Positions 55,744-62,830 of a stretch of DNA of 64,000 nucleotides are shown here, in pieces. A model generated the notes under the pieces. The model ran no database searches and was not told the origin of the DNA. It saw only the letters and a list, made by a program, of their open reading frames with translations. Position numbers and translations under genes: made by a program. Source of the DNA: Lysobacterales bacterium 66-474 (GTDB taxonomy: Bacteria; Pseudomonadota; Gammaproteobacteria; Xanthomonadales; Rhodanobacteraceae). How positions within the stretch are numbered: the stretch's first letter is position 1; every line of letters starts with the position of its first letter. The stretch lies in NCBI GenBank assembly GCA_001899805.1, contig MKWP01000015.1, positions 992,001-1,056,000 of the forward strand, written 5' to 3'.

Positions 55744-55941
55744 TTACGCGTAGGGCAGCATGCGCGCGACACGCTTGGTGTCGGACTCATGCACGTGGTT
55801 GGGGGCGCGCAGACCGCGTTTGCGCTTGGTGGCCTTCTTGGTCAGGATGTGCGACTTGAAGGCGTGACCGGCCTTGAACTTGCCGGAAGCGGTCTTGCGG
55901 AACCGCTTGGCGGCGGCCCGGTTGGTCTTGATCTTTGGCAT
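55744..55941 (-). CDS. rpmI: 50S ribosomal protein L35
   Basis: A 65-residue protein starting [20 protein letters not shown], typical of L35, with [17 protein letters not shown]. The ATG at 55941 has GGAG eight bases upstream. In many relatives it lies close behind infC, but here a 304-base spacer with a repeat separates them. Confidence 0.98.
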   Translation of the reverse strand: MPKIKTNRAAAKRFRKTASGKFKAGHAFKSHILTKKATKRKRGLRAPNHVHESDTKRVARMLPYA

Positions 55942-56245
55942 GTTGCCACTCCGTTTTCGATTTTCGTGACTGGCGCGGGCGGCGATCGCTCGATCGCGCT
56001 TTCCATCCATGCCCTTGCCGGCTTGTATGCGGCAATCCGCTTCCGCGGCTGCCGCCTTGTCCGTCCGCCGATCCGCGGCGGGCGGGTTGCGCTCCAGAAC
56101 TGCGAGACGCAAGTACTTCCCCACCCCAGCGCTACGCGCTCGGCCTGCGGCCGCCTCTCCCGCAAGCGGGCGAGGGGGAGTTGGTGCCGTGCGGTATCGC
56201 TCCGCATCGACGAATGAATTTCTTAAAGCTTCCTGCTTCGACCTA
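55942..56245 (-). other. infC-rpmI spacer with repeat
   Basis: A 304-base gap inside the operon. It holds a repeat at 56119-56182 and several GC-rich inverted arms, for example CCGCGGATCGG with CCGTCCGCCGATCCGCGG near 56050-56080. In E. coli this region carries the L20 autoregulatory fold, but I cannot identify that structure here. No gene is seen. Confidence 0.5.
56119..56182 (+). repeat. CCCCAGCGCTACGCGC-type repeat, copy 1
   Basis: Shares CACCCCAGCGCTACGCGCTC, GGCC and CCTCTCCCGCAAGCGGGCGAG with the copy at 58985-59049, in the same orientation. Each contains the stem CCCGC-AA-GCGGG and the palindrome GCGCTACGCGC. Confidence 0.8.
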
Positions 56246-56767
56246 CTACTTCTTTTTGGGGCTGATCATCATGGTCATCTGGCGCCCTTCCATGCGCGGG
56301 AACTGGTCCACCACCGCCTGCTCGGCGATGTCGTTCTGGATGCGCCGGGCCAGCTCGATGCCCAGTTCCTGGTGCGACATCTCGCGGCCGCGGAAACGGA
56401 TGTTGACCTTGACCTTGTCGCCTTCTTCCAGGAACCGCAGCATGTTGCGCAGCTTGATGTTGTAGTCGCCGACATCCGTGGTCGGGCGGAACTTCAATTC
56501 CTTGATTTCGATCTGTTTCGACTTCTTGCGCGCAGCGTGCGCCTTCTTCTGCTGCTCGAACTTGAACTTGCCGAAATCCATGATCCGGCACACGGGCGGT
56601 TCCGCGGTCGGCTGGATCTCGACCAGATCCAGACCGGCATCCTCTGCCATGGCCAACGCCTCGTCGCGCTCGAGGATCCCGACCTGTTCGCCATCGGCGC
56701 CGATCACCCGCACACGCGGGACACGGATCTCGTGGTTGCGCCGATTGCCTTTGTTTTCGGTGACGAT
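56246..56767 (-). CDS. infC: Translation initiation factor IF-3, ATC start
   Basis: A 173-residue IF-3. It shows [52 protein letters not shown] and the C-terminal [12 protein letters not shown]. No ATG, GTG or TTG gives the full N-terminus. The in-frame ATC at 56767 does (ATC GTC ACC GAA AAC), with AGGAG eight bases upstream. Rare starts (AUU in E. coli) are the known basis of IF-3 autoregulation. ATG 56713 would lose the first 18 residues, including part of the N-domain. It starts about 50 bases after thrS. Confidence 0.95.
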   Translation of the reverse strand: MVTENKGNRRNHEIRVPRVRVIGADGEQVGILERDEALAMAEDAGLDLVEIQPTAEPPVCRIMDFGKFKFEQQKKAHAARKKSKQIEIKELKFRPTTDVGDYNIKLRNMLRFLEEGDKVKVNIRFRGREMSHQELGIELARRIQNDIAEQAVVDQFPRMEGRQMTMMISPKKK

Positions 56768-56816
56768 ACCGTCTTCTCCTGCTCAAGTTCGCCAGCCATG
56801 CCTGGCGCGCATTCCG

Positions 56817-58724
56817 TCAGCGCGGGCCGGACTCGGCCTGCAAGCGTTCGACGAAGGCGGGCAGCGCCATGCTGCCCAAATCTTCCCCGGAACGTGTGCG
56901 CACAGAAACGGTGCCCTTCTCCTTCTCGCGGTCGCCGACCACAAGCAGCCAAGGCACCTTCTGCAACGTATGCTCGCGGATTTTATAGCCTATTTTCTCA
57001 TTGCGCAAATCGGCCTCGGCCCGGAATCCGGCCCCCCGAAGCTCGCGGGCGACCGCTCCGGCGTAATCGGCCTGCCCGTCGGTGATGTTCAGCACCACGG
57101 CCTGCACCGGCGCCAGCCAGGTCGGGAAGTTGCCGGCGTGGTGCTCGATCAGGATGCCGATGAAGCGTTCCATCGAACCGACGATGGCCCGGTGCAGCAT
57201 CACCGGCACGTGGCGCTGCGAATCCTCGCCCACGTACTCGGCGCCCAGCCGTCCCGGCATCGAGAAGTCGACCTGCATGGTGCCGAGCTGCCAGTCGCGG
57301 CCGATCGCATCGCGCAAGTGGTATTCGATCTTGGGGCCGTAGAAGGCACCCTCGCCCGGCAATTCCTTCCATTCGGCCCCGGCCCGACGCAGGGCCGAGC
57401 GCAAGGCGTCCTCGGACTTGTCCCAGATCGCATCGTCACCCAGCCGTTTTTCAGGGCGCAGTGCCAGCATCAACTCGACGTCCTTGAAACCGAAGTCCTG
57501 GTAGACCTTCAGGGCTTGCCGATGGAAGTCCACCACCTCCTGCTCGATCTGGTCCTCCGTGCAGAAGATGTGGCCGTCGTCCTGGGTGAAGTTGCGCACG
57601 CGCAGCAGCCCGTGCAGCGCGCCGGACGGTTCGTTGCGGGTGCACGAGCCGAACTCGCCGTAGCGGATCGGCAGGTCGCGGTAGCTGTGCAGGCCGTCGT
57701 TGTAGATCTGCACATGGCCCGGGCAGTTCATGGGCTTCACCGCGTAGGTGCGCTTCTCCGACTCGGTGAAGAACATGTGGTCCTTGTAGTTGTCCCAGTG
57801 GCCGGATTTCTTCCACAGCGACACGTCCAGGATCGACGGGCATTTCACTTCCTGGTAGCCCGAGTCGCGATACACGCCGCGCATGTACTGCTCGACCTGC
57901 TGCCACAAGGTCCAGCCGTGCGCGTGCCAGAACGCCATGCCCGGCGCTTCTTCCTGCATGTGGAAAAGGTCGAGCTGCTTGCCGAGCTTGCGGTGGTCGC
58001 GCTTCTCGGCTTCCTCGATGCGCGTGAGGTAGGCCTTCAGATCCTTGTCGTTGAGCCACGCGGTGCCGTAGATCCGCGACAGCATCGCGTTGTCGGAATC
58101 GCCGCGCCAGTACGCCCCGGCGGTCTTCATCAGCTTGAACGCCTTCAGCCGCCCGGTGTCCGGCACGTGCGGACCGCGGCACAGGTCGGTGAACTCGCCC
58201 TGCGTATACAGCGACAGTTCCTCGTTGGCCGGAATCGATTCGATGATCTCGGCCTTGTAATCCTCGCCGATGCCGCGGAAGAACACCACCGCGTCGTCGC
58301 GCGACTTCACGCTGCGCAATAGCGGCAGGGATTCCCTGGCGATCTTGTGCATCTCCGCTTCGATCGCGGGCAGGTCTTCCGGCTTGAACGGCTCGCCCTT
58401 GGGCGCGAAGTCGTAGAAAAAGCCGTCCTCGATCACCGGCCCGATCGTCACCTGGGTGCCGGGATACAGCCGCTGCACCGCCTGCGCCAGTAAATGCGCG
58501 GTGGAGTGGCGGATGACCTCCAGCGCTTCGGGCGACTTTTCGGTGACGATCTCGACGCGCGCGTCGTGGTCGACGGTGCGCGAGAGGTCCACCAGCTTGC
58601 CGTCGACCTTGCCGGCCAGCGCGGCCTTGGCAAGCCCTGCGCCGATGGATGCCGCGACGTCGCGCAGCGTGGGCGGCGCGTCGAAGGATTTGGTGCTGCT
58701 GTCGGGGAGCGTGATCGTGATCAT
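56817..58724 (-). CDS. thrS: Threonyl-tRNA synthetase
   Basis: A 635-residue class II synthetase. It has the TGS domain ([15 protein letters not shown]), the editing domain with [16 protein letters not shown], and the catalytic core with [29 protein letters not shown] and [14 protein letters not shown]. Motif 3 and the C-terminal anticodon domain follow ([30 protein letters not shown]). ATG 58724 is chosen; the TTG at 58742 adds six residues encoded in the terminator tail. It heads thrS-infC-rpmI-rplT-pheS-pheT-ihfA-merR and is preceded by an apparent attenuator. Confidence 0.97.
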   Translation of the reverse strand: MITITLPDSSTKSFDAPPTLRDVAASIGAGLAKAALAGKVDGKLVDLSRTVDHDARVEIVTEKSPEALEVIRHSTAHLLAQAVQRLYPGTQVTIGPVIEDGFFYDFAPKGEPFKPEDLPAIEAEMHKIARESLPLLRSVKSRDDAVVFFRGIGEDYKAEIIESIPANEELSLYTQGEFTDLCRGPHVPDTGRLKAFKLMKTAGAYWRGDSDNAMLSRIYGTAWLNDKDLKAYLTRIEEAEKRDHRKLGKQLDLFHMQEEAPGMAFWHAHGWTLWQQVEQYMRGVYRDSGYQEVKCPSILDVSLWKKSGHWDNYKDHMFFTESEKRTYAVKPMNCPGHVQIYNDGLHSYRDLPIRYGEFGSCTRNEPSGALHGLLRVRNFTQDDGHIFCTEDQIEQEVVDFHRQALKVYQDFGFKDVELMLALRPEKRLGDDAIWDKSEDALRSALRRAGAEWKELPGEGAFYGPKIEYHLRDAIGRDWQLGTMQVDFSMPGRLGAEYVGEDSQRHVPVMLHRAIVGSMERFIGILIEHHAGNFPTWLAPVQAVVLNITDGQADYAGAVARELRGAGFRAEADLRNEKIGYKIREHTLQKVPWLLVVGDREKEKGTVSVRTRSGEDLGSMALPAFVERLQAESGPR

Positions 58725-58743
58725 GGTGGTCGCTTCAAGCAAT

Positions 58744-58764
58744 AAAAAAGGGCGCCACGCGCCC
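58744..58764 (-). terminator. Attenuator terminator of thrS
   Basis: On the minus strand, GGGCGC-GTG-GCGCCC (perfect 6-bp G/C stem, 3-base loop) is followed by TTTTTTATT. It ends 20 bases before the thrS ATG with no gene between the promoter and itself except a short leader ORF, so it can only act on the thrS transcript. Confidence 0.8.
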
Positions 58765-58786
58765 TCGTCTTGCCTGCAAGGCGCGT
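58757..58786 (-). promoter_or_regulatory. Antiterminator arms of thrS leader
   Basis: ACGCGCC (58786-58780) and GGCGCGT (58763-58757) are perfectly complementary. The second arm uses bases of the terminator's 5' stem and loop, so the two hairpins exclude each other. The first arm starts four bases after the leader ORF's stop codon, within the footprint of a ribosome on that stop. Confidence 0.65.
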
Positions 58787-58790
58787 TCGA

Positions 58791-58817
58791 TCAATTGGGG
58801 ACGATGGTAGTTTCCAT
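58791..58817 (-). CDS. Leader peptide METTIVPN of thrS
   Basis: ATG GAA ACT ACC ATC GTC CCC AAT TGA encodes eight residues with two consecutive Thr codons. An in-frame ATG at 58859 would extend it to 22 residues. The stop lies just before the antiterminator arm, the usual geometry of leader-peptide attenuators. The ribosome-binding site is weak for both starts, which is the main doubt. Confidence 0.5.
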   Translation of the reverse strand: METTIVPN

Positions 58818-58874
58818 GTCGCACACTGAACCGGCGTTTCCGCAGGCCACCCTTTCCATTCCGAGACAGCCGCC

Positions 58875-58903
58875 AAGTTAGTGCAGGCCCGGCGCCGCGT
58901 CAA
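58875..58903 (-). promoter_or_regulatory. Promoter of the thrS operon
   Basis: On the minus strand, TTGACG (58903-58898), a 17-base spacer and TAACTT (58880-58875). Transcription would begin near 58868, giving a leader of about 145 bases. No competing promoter of this quality is seen closer to thrS. Confidence 0.7.
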
Positions 58904-58984
58904 CGCAGGTCACGCAGGATTTGAGCCGCATCCGCGTTCCCGCTACACTGCGCGGCCCGCATGCCCCGCATGCGGAGTACGATG

Positions 58985-59049
58985 CCCTCACCCCAGCGCT
59001 ACGCGCTCGGCCGGAGGCCACCTCTCCCGCAAGCGGGCGAGCGGGGAGT
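58985..59049 (+). repeat. CCCCAGCGCTACGCGC-type repeat, copy 2
   Basis: Same family as 56119-56182: CCCTCACCCCAGCGCTACGC, GGCCACCTCTCCCGCAAGCG and GGGGAGTG. It lies upstream of tRNA-Val(GAC), close to where its promoter should be. Confidence 0.8.
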
Positions 59050-59090
59050 GATCGTCGCGCGACGCGCGACAGCATCGTTGATTGAAGCGG

Positions 59091-59165
59091 GGGCAGTTAG
59101 CTCAGCGGTAGAGCACTACCTTGACATGGTAGGGGTCACAGGTTCGATCCCTGTACTGCCCACCA
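59091..59165 (+). tRNA. tRNA-Val(GAC)
   Basis: A 75-base cloverleaf: acceptor GGGCAGT/ACTGCCC, D-arm TAGCTCAGCGGTAGAGC, anticodon stem CTACC/GGTAG around TTGACAT (anticodon GAC), T-arm CAGGTTCGATCCCTG and encoded CCA. It is nearly identical to tRNA-Val(CAC) outside the stems. No intrinsic terminator follows, unlike the CAC gene. Confidence 0.96.
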
Positions 59166-59190
59166 ATTCGTTCGGCCACTTCGCCACCCT

Positions 59191-59529
59191 CACGGCGGCG
59201 CCGCGTGCCTGTCCACCCACTGGCCCGGCCCGTATCTTTCGCTCGATGCGAAAACGGACGACCCCGCGCCGGATGCGTTCGTGGATTACATCGAACGCCA
59301 TTTCCCGCCGCCGGCCGGGCACAAGGTCTACTTCGACCACGGCACGCGCACGCTGGATGCGTATTACGCGCCGATCCAGCAACGCGTCGATCGCGTGCTG
59401 CAGTCAAAAGGCTGGACCGGCGACCACTTCGAAAGCCGGGTGTTCCAGGGCGCCGACCACAGCGAGAAATCCTGGGCCGCGCGGCTGGCGATCCCGATGA
59501 CCTTCCTGCTGGCGCCCGCGCCGCATTGA
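59191..59529 (+). pseudogene. Truncated esterase (C-terminal third) beside tRNA-Val
   Basis: An open frame of 112 codons with no proper start. It begins HGGAACLSTHWPGPYLSLDA, and continues with YIERHFPPPAGHKVYFDHGT, RTLDAYYAPIQQRVD and GADHSEKSWAARLAIPMTFL. This matches the end of alpha/beta-fold esterases, including the catalytic His in GADHSEKSW. The part with the nucleophile elbow is missing, and homology begins within about 30 bases of the tRNA 3' end. GTG 59281 could start an 82-residue remnant. Truncation by integration or excision at the tRNA is likely but not proven. Confidence 0.75.
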
Positions 59530-59563
59530 CGCGACGACGCCACGCCCATGGCCGTGCTGCGCG

Positions 59564-61162
59564 TCAGGGCTTCTTCCTGAAGCCGACACGCTCCAGGAAT
59601 TCGTAGCGCGGCGCGTTGCGATCCACGAAGGCGTGCGTGTCGACCCCGATCTCCTGGCGCAGCAGTCCGCCATCCTTCGGCGCCGCGGCCGGCCAATGCG
59701 GCAGCCCGGGCCCGTTGGGATCGCCGGTCTTGATGAAGTTCGCGAAGTAACCTTGCATCGTGGCCGACACCTTGTGGTCTGCATCCGTCCACGCGAAAAC
59801 GCGATTGGTCGCGAGATTGCCGAGCGCGTATTCGATCTCGCCGCTGTGCACCGCGACCGGATCGGGGCCCGTGCTGCCGTCGCGCGTGGCCGGGCGCGCC
59901 TTGGTGAACCAGTAGTAATAGACCGGCGCGCCGCCGGTTTTGCGTTGCCATTGCATCCAGCGCCAGGTCGAGAAGGCGATAAACGCGTCGCCGGACAGCG
60001 CGGTGCCAGATGCCTTCACCTCGGCTTCGTCGCCGCCCGGATACAACTTCAGCGCCTCGTCCGCGTGCTTGCCGAATTGTCGCTCCACGACGGCGCGATA
60101 GTTCGCCGGCGTGGGCGGCTTGTCGTCGAGGAACCCGGTGTAGAAGCCTTCGCCGGAGTTCGAGCCCACCAGCAGCGGAATGCGCGCCTGCGCACCTGCC
60201 TCGTAGATCGCTTCCGGCGTGCGCGGCAGGAACCAGCCGTCGATGTCGACCTTGAACCTGGCCGCATCCCTGTCGCGGGTAGCTTCGAGCAGCGTGCTCG
60301 CCGGCATCGCGCGCAACGCGGCCAGCGAATGCGCGCCGACATGATCCTGGAAGACCTTGCCCCAGTGCTCGGCCGTCGCAAGCGACCACGGCGCGAGGTT
60401 GCCCAGCACCGCGCCGCTCTCGCCGATCGCGCGCTGCATCAGGCCCTTCGAGAGCGGCGAGGCCATCAGCGCCGACACCGACATGGAGCCGGCCGATTCC
60501 CCGCCGATGGTGACTCCGTCCGGGTCGCCGCCGAACGCGGCGATGTTGCGATGGACCCAGCGCAGCGCGGCGACCTGGTCGAGCAGCCCGTAATTGCCGG
60601 CGGCGTGGTGCGGCGACTCGTCGGCCAATTCCGGCAACGCGAGGAAACCGAACACGCCGAGGCGGTAGTTCACGGTGACGGTAACGATGCCGCGCTGCGC
60701 GAGGCTGGCGCCGTCGTAGCGAAATTCCGATCCGTCGCCGCCGACGAAACCGCCGCCGTAGAAATACACCAGCACCGGCAGCTTCTTTCCTTCACTGCCG
60801 GCCGGCGTCCACACGTTGAGGTACAGGCAATCCTCGCTCACGCCGTCGGAGCGAAACACCATGTCGCTGAACCATCGAAGCTGCATGCAGCGCGGGCTGA
60901 AGTGATCGGCGGCGCGCGTGCCCGTCCAGCCGGCGACGGGTTGCGGCGGTTTCCAGCGCAGCGGTCCGATCGGCGGCGCGGCATACGGAATGCCGCGGAA
61001 TTCGTCGAGCCCGGTCGCGGCATCACGCAGCCCGGCCAGGGTTCCGCTGTCGATGCGCACCGCAGGCGTTGCAGCGGGCAACGGCTCCGCCGCCACCGCC
61101 GGCAGGGCGAACAGCGCCGCCATCAATCCGGGCAGCAGACAACGCGCAGCATTCGCGAGCAT
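59564..61162 (-). CDS. Carboxylesterase type B, exported
   Basis: A 532-residue serine esterase with a signal peptide (CLLPGLMAALFALPAVAA). It has EDCLYLNVWTP, the oxyanion region YFYGGGFVGGDGS, the nucleophile Ser in TIGGESAGSMSVSALM, and the His in AVHSGEIEYALGN. ATG 61162 is preferred: AGAAGGA lies about nine bases upstream, and the signal peptide then starts normally. A longer frame to 61276 adds a second hydrophobic stretch and is less likely. It lies beside the sugar transporter, so it may remove acyl groups from plant-type glycosides; this is an inference. Confidence 0.9.
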   Translation of the reverse strand: MLANAARCLLPGLMAALFALPAVAAEPLPAATPAVRIDSGTLAGLRDAATGLDEFRGIPYAAPPIGPLRWKPPQPVAGWTGTRAADHFSPRCMQLRWFSDMVFRSDGVSEDCLYLNVWTPAGSEGKKLPVLVYFYGGGFVGGDGSEFRYDGASLAQRGIVTVTVNYRLGVFGFLALPELADESPHHAAGNYGLLDQVAALRWVHRNIAAFGGDPDGVTIGGESAGSMSVSALMASPLSKGLMQRAIGESGAVLGNLAPWSLATAEHWGKVFQDHVGAHSLAALRAMPASTLLEATRDRDAARFKVDIDGWFLPRTPEAIYEAGAQARIPLLVGSNSGEGFYTGFLDDKPPTPANYRAVVERQFGKHADEALKLYPGGDEAEVKASGTALSGDAFIAFSTWRWMQWQRKTGGAPVYYYWFTKARPATRDGSTGPDPVAVHSGEIEYALGNLATNRVFAWTDADHKVSATMQGYFANFIKTGDPNGPGLPHWPAAAPKDGGLLRQEIGVDTHAFVDRNAPRYEFLERVGFRKKP

Positions 61163-61318
61163 GGCGGTTTTCCTTCTGGTCGATGACGCAAACGAATCTT
61201 CCGCGATGATAGCGAGCAATCCCCCCACCAGCGCCACGATCGCCGCTGTCAGGATCGGGCGCGGCCGGCGCGGCACCGAGCGCCTCCGCCGGATGGCGGC
61301 GCACGCGCTGACGCTGCA

Positions 61319-62830
61319 TCACGCCACCTGCTGCGTCACCGGCTGCGGCTCCGCCAGCCGCACGCGCAGCGTGCACAGCCCGGCGACGAACAGGCTCACG
61401 CCGCCCACCACCAGCGCCCACACGGGTTGTCCGTGGAAGAACCGCTTCAGCAGTTCGCCGAGCACGCTGGCGGCGATCAGCTGCGGGATCACGATGAAGA
61501 AATTGAAGATGCCCATGTACACGCCCATCTTCGCGGCCGGCAGGTTGTCGGACAGCATCGCGTACGGCAGCGACAGGATCGACGCCCACGCGAAACCCAC
61601 GCCCACCATCGGCAGCAGCAGCCAGCGCGGATCGTGGATGAACAGGAAGCCGAGCAGTCCGATGCCGCCCAACCACAGGTTCACCAGATGGCTGGCGCGC
61701 AGGCCCCAGCGGCGCACCATCCACGGAATCAGGAAGGCCGCCAGCGCGGCGCAACCGTTGTACACCGCGAACAGCACGCCCACCCAGTTCGCGGCCTCGT
61801 TGAACAGGGCCGAGCGCGCGTCGGTGGTGCCGTATTGCACCTGCGCCACCGACGCGGTGGCGTAGATCCACATCGAGAACAACGCGAACCACGAGAACAA
61901 CTGCACCCACGCGAGCTGGCGCATCGCGTCGGGCATGGTGTGCAGGTCGCCCAGCACGTGGCCCAGCAAGCCGCGGCGTTCCGACAACACGGGACGCAAT
62001 TTCATCGCCAGCTCGTAGCCGATCAGCAGCAGGCCGTAGACCGCGAGGCCGGCGGCGAGCAGGTACACCTCGTCCCGCAAGTCGAACCACTCGATCAGCA
62101 GCGCGACGACGATGCCGGCCGCAAGCCATGCTGCGCCGTTGCGCCAGATGCCGCGCAGGTCCGGCAACGCACCGGCCTCCCCCGCGTCATCGAACGCCTG
62201 CAACTGTTCCGGCGGATACTCGCGCGTGCTGACCACGGTCCACGTCACCGCGCCGAGCAGCACCACGCCGCCGGCGTAGAACGCGTACTTCACCGTGTCG
62301 GGAATGCCGCCGTCCGGCGCCACGTTGCTGACGCCCAGGTGCGCCAGGACCCACGGCAACATCGAAGCCACCACCGCGCCTGCGCCGATGAAGAAACTCT
62401 GCAGCAGGTAACCGCGCGGCCGCTGGTGCTCCGGCAACTGGTCGGCGACGAAGGCGCGGAACGGTTCCATCGCGACGTTGAAGGTGGCGTCCATCAACCA
62501 CAGCAGGATCGCCGCCATCCACAGCGTGCCGGCATTCGGCATCCAGAACAGCGCGATGGTCGCGAGCAGCGCACCGGCGAGGAAATACGGGCGACGCCGG
62601 CCCAGCCGCGTCCAGGTGCGGTCGGAATAGTGGCCGATGATCGGTTGCACGATCAGGCCGGTCAGCGGCGCGGCCACCCACAGCACGGGGATCTGTTCCA
62701 CCGAGGCGCCGAGCGTCTGGAAGATGCGGCTGACGTCGGCGGTCTGCAACGCGAAGCCGAACTGGATGCCGAGGAATCCGAAACACATGTTCCAGATTTG
62801 CCAGAAAGACAGCTCGGGTTTGCGATTCAT
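61319..62830 (-). CDS. MFS sugar transporter (SLC45/glycoside-type)
   Basis: A 503-residue, twelve-helix major facilitator. MNRKPELSFWQIWNMCFGFL, GFALQTADVSRIFQTLGA and YSDRTWTRLGRRRPYFLAGA are marks of the SLC45-like sugar:proton symporters of Xanthomonadales and Caulobacter, often annotated as maltose or sucrose carriers. ATG 62830 overlaps the upstream gene's TGA as ATGA. Coupling with a glycosidase-like gene upstream and an esterase downstream supports import of a glycoside. Confidence 0.88.
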   Translation of the reverse strand: MNRKPELSFWQIWNMCFGFLGIQFGFALQTADVSRIFQTLGASVEQIPVLWVAAPLTGLIVQPIIGHYSDRTWTRLGRRRPYFLAGALLATIALFWMPNAGTLWMAAILLWLMDATFNVAMEPFRAFVADQLPEHQRPRGYLLQSFFIGAGAVVASMLPWVLAHLGVSNVAPDGGIPDTVKYAFYAGGVVLLGAVTWTVVSTREYPPEQLQAFDDAGEAGALPDLRGIWRNGAAWLAAGIVVALLIEWFDLRDEVYLLAAGLAVYGLLLIGYELAMKLRPVLSERRGLLGHVLGDLHTMPDAMRQLAWVQLFSWFALFSMWIYATASVAQVQYGTTDARSALFNEAANWVGVLFAVYNGCAALAAFLIPWMVRRWGLRASHLVNLWLGGIGLLGFLFIHDPRWLLLPMVGVGFAWASILSLPYAMLSDNLPAAKMGVYMGIFNFFIVIPQLIAASVLGELLKRFFHGQPVWALVVGGVSLFVAGLCTLRVRLAEPQPVTQQVA

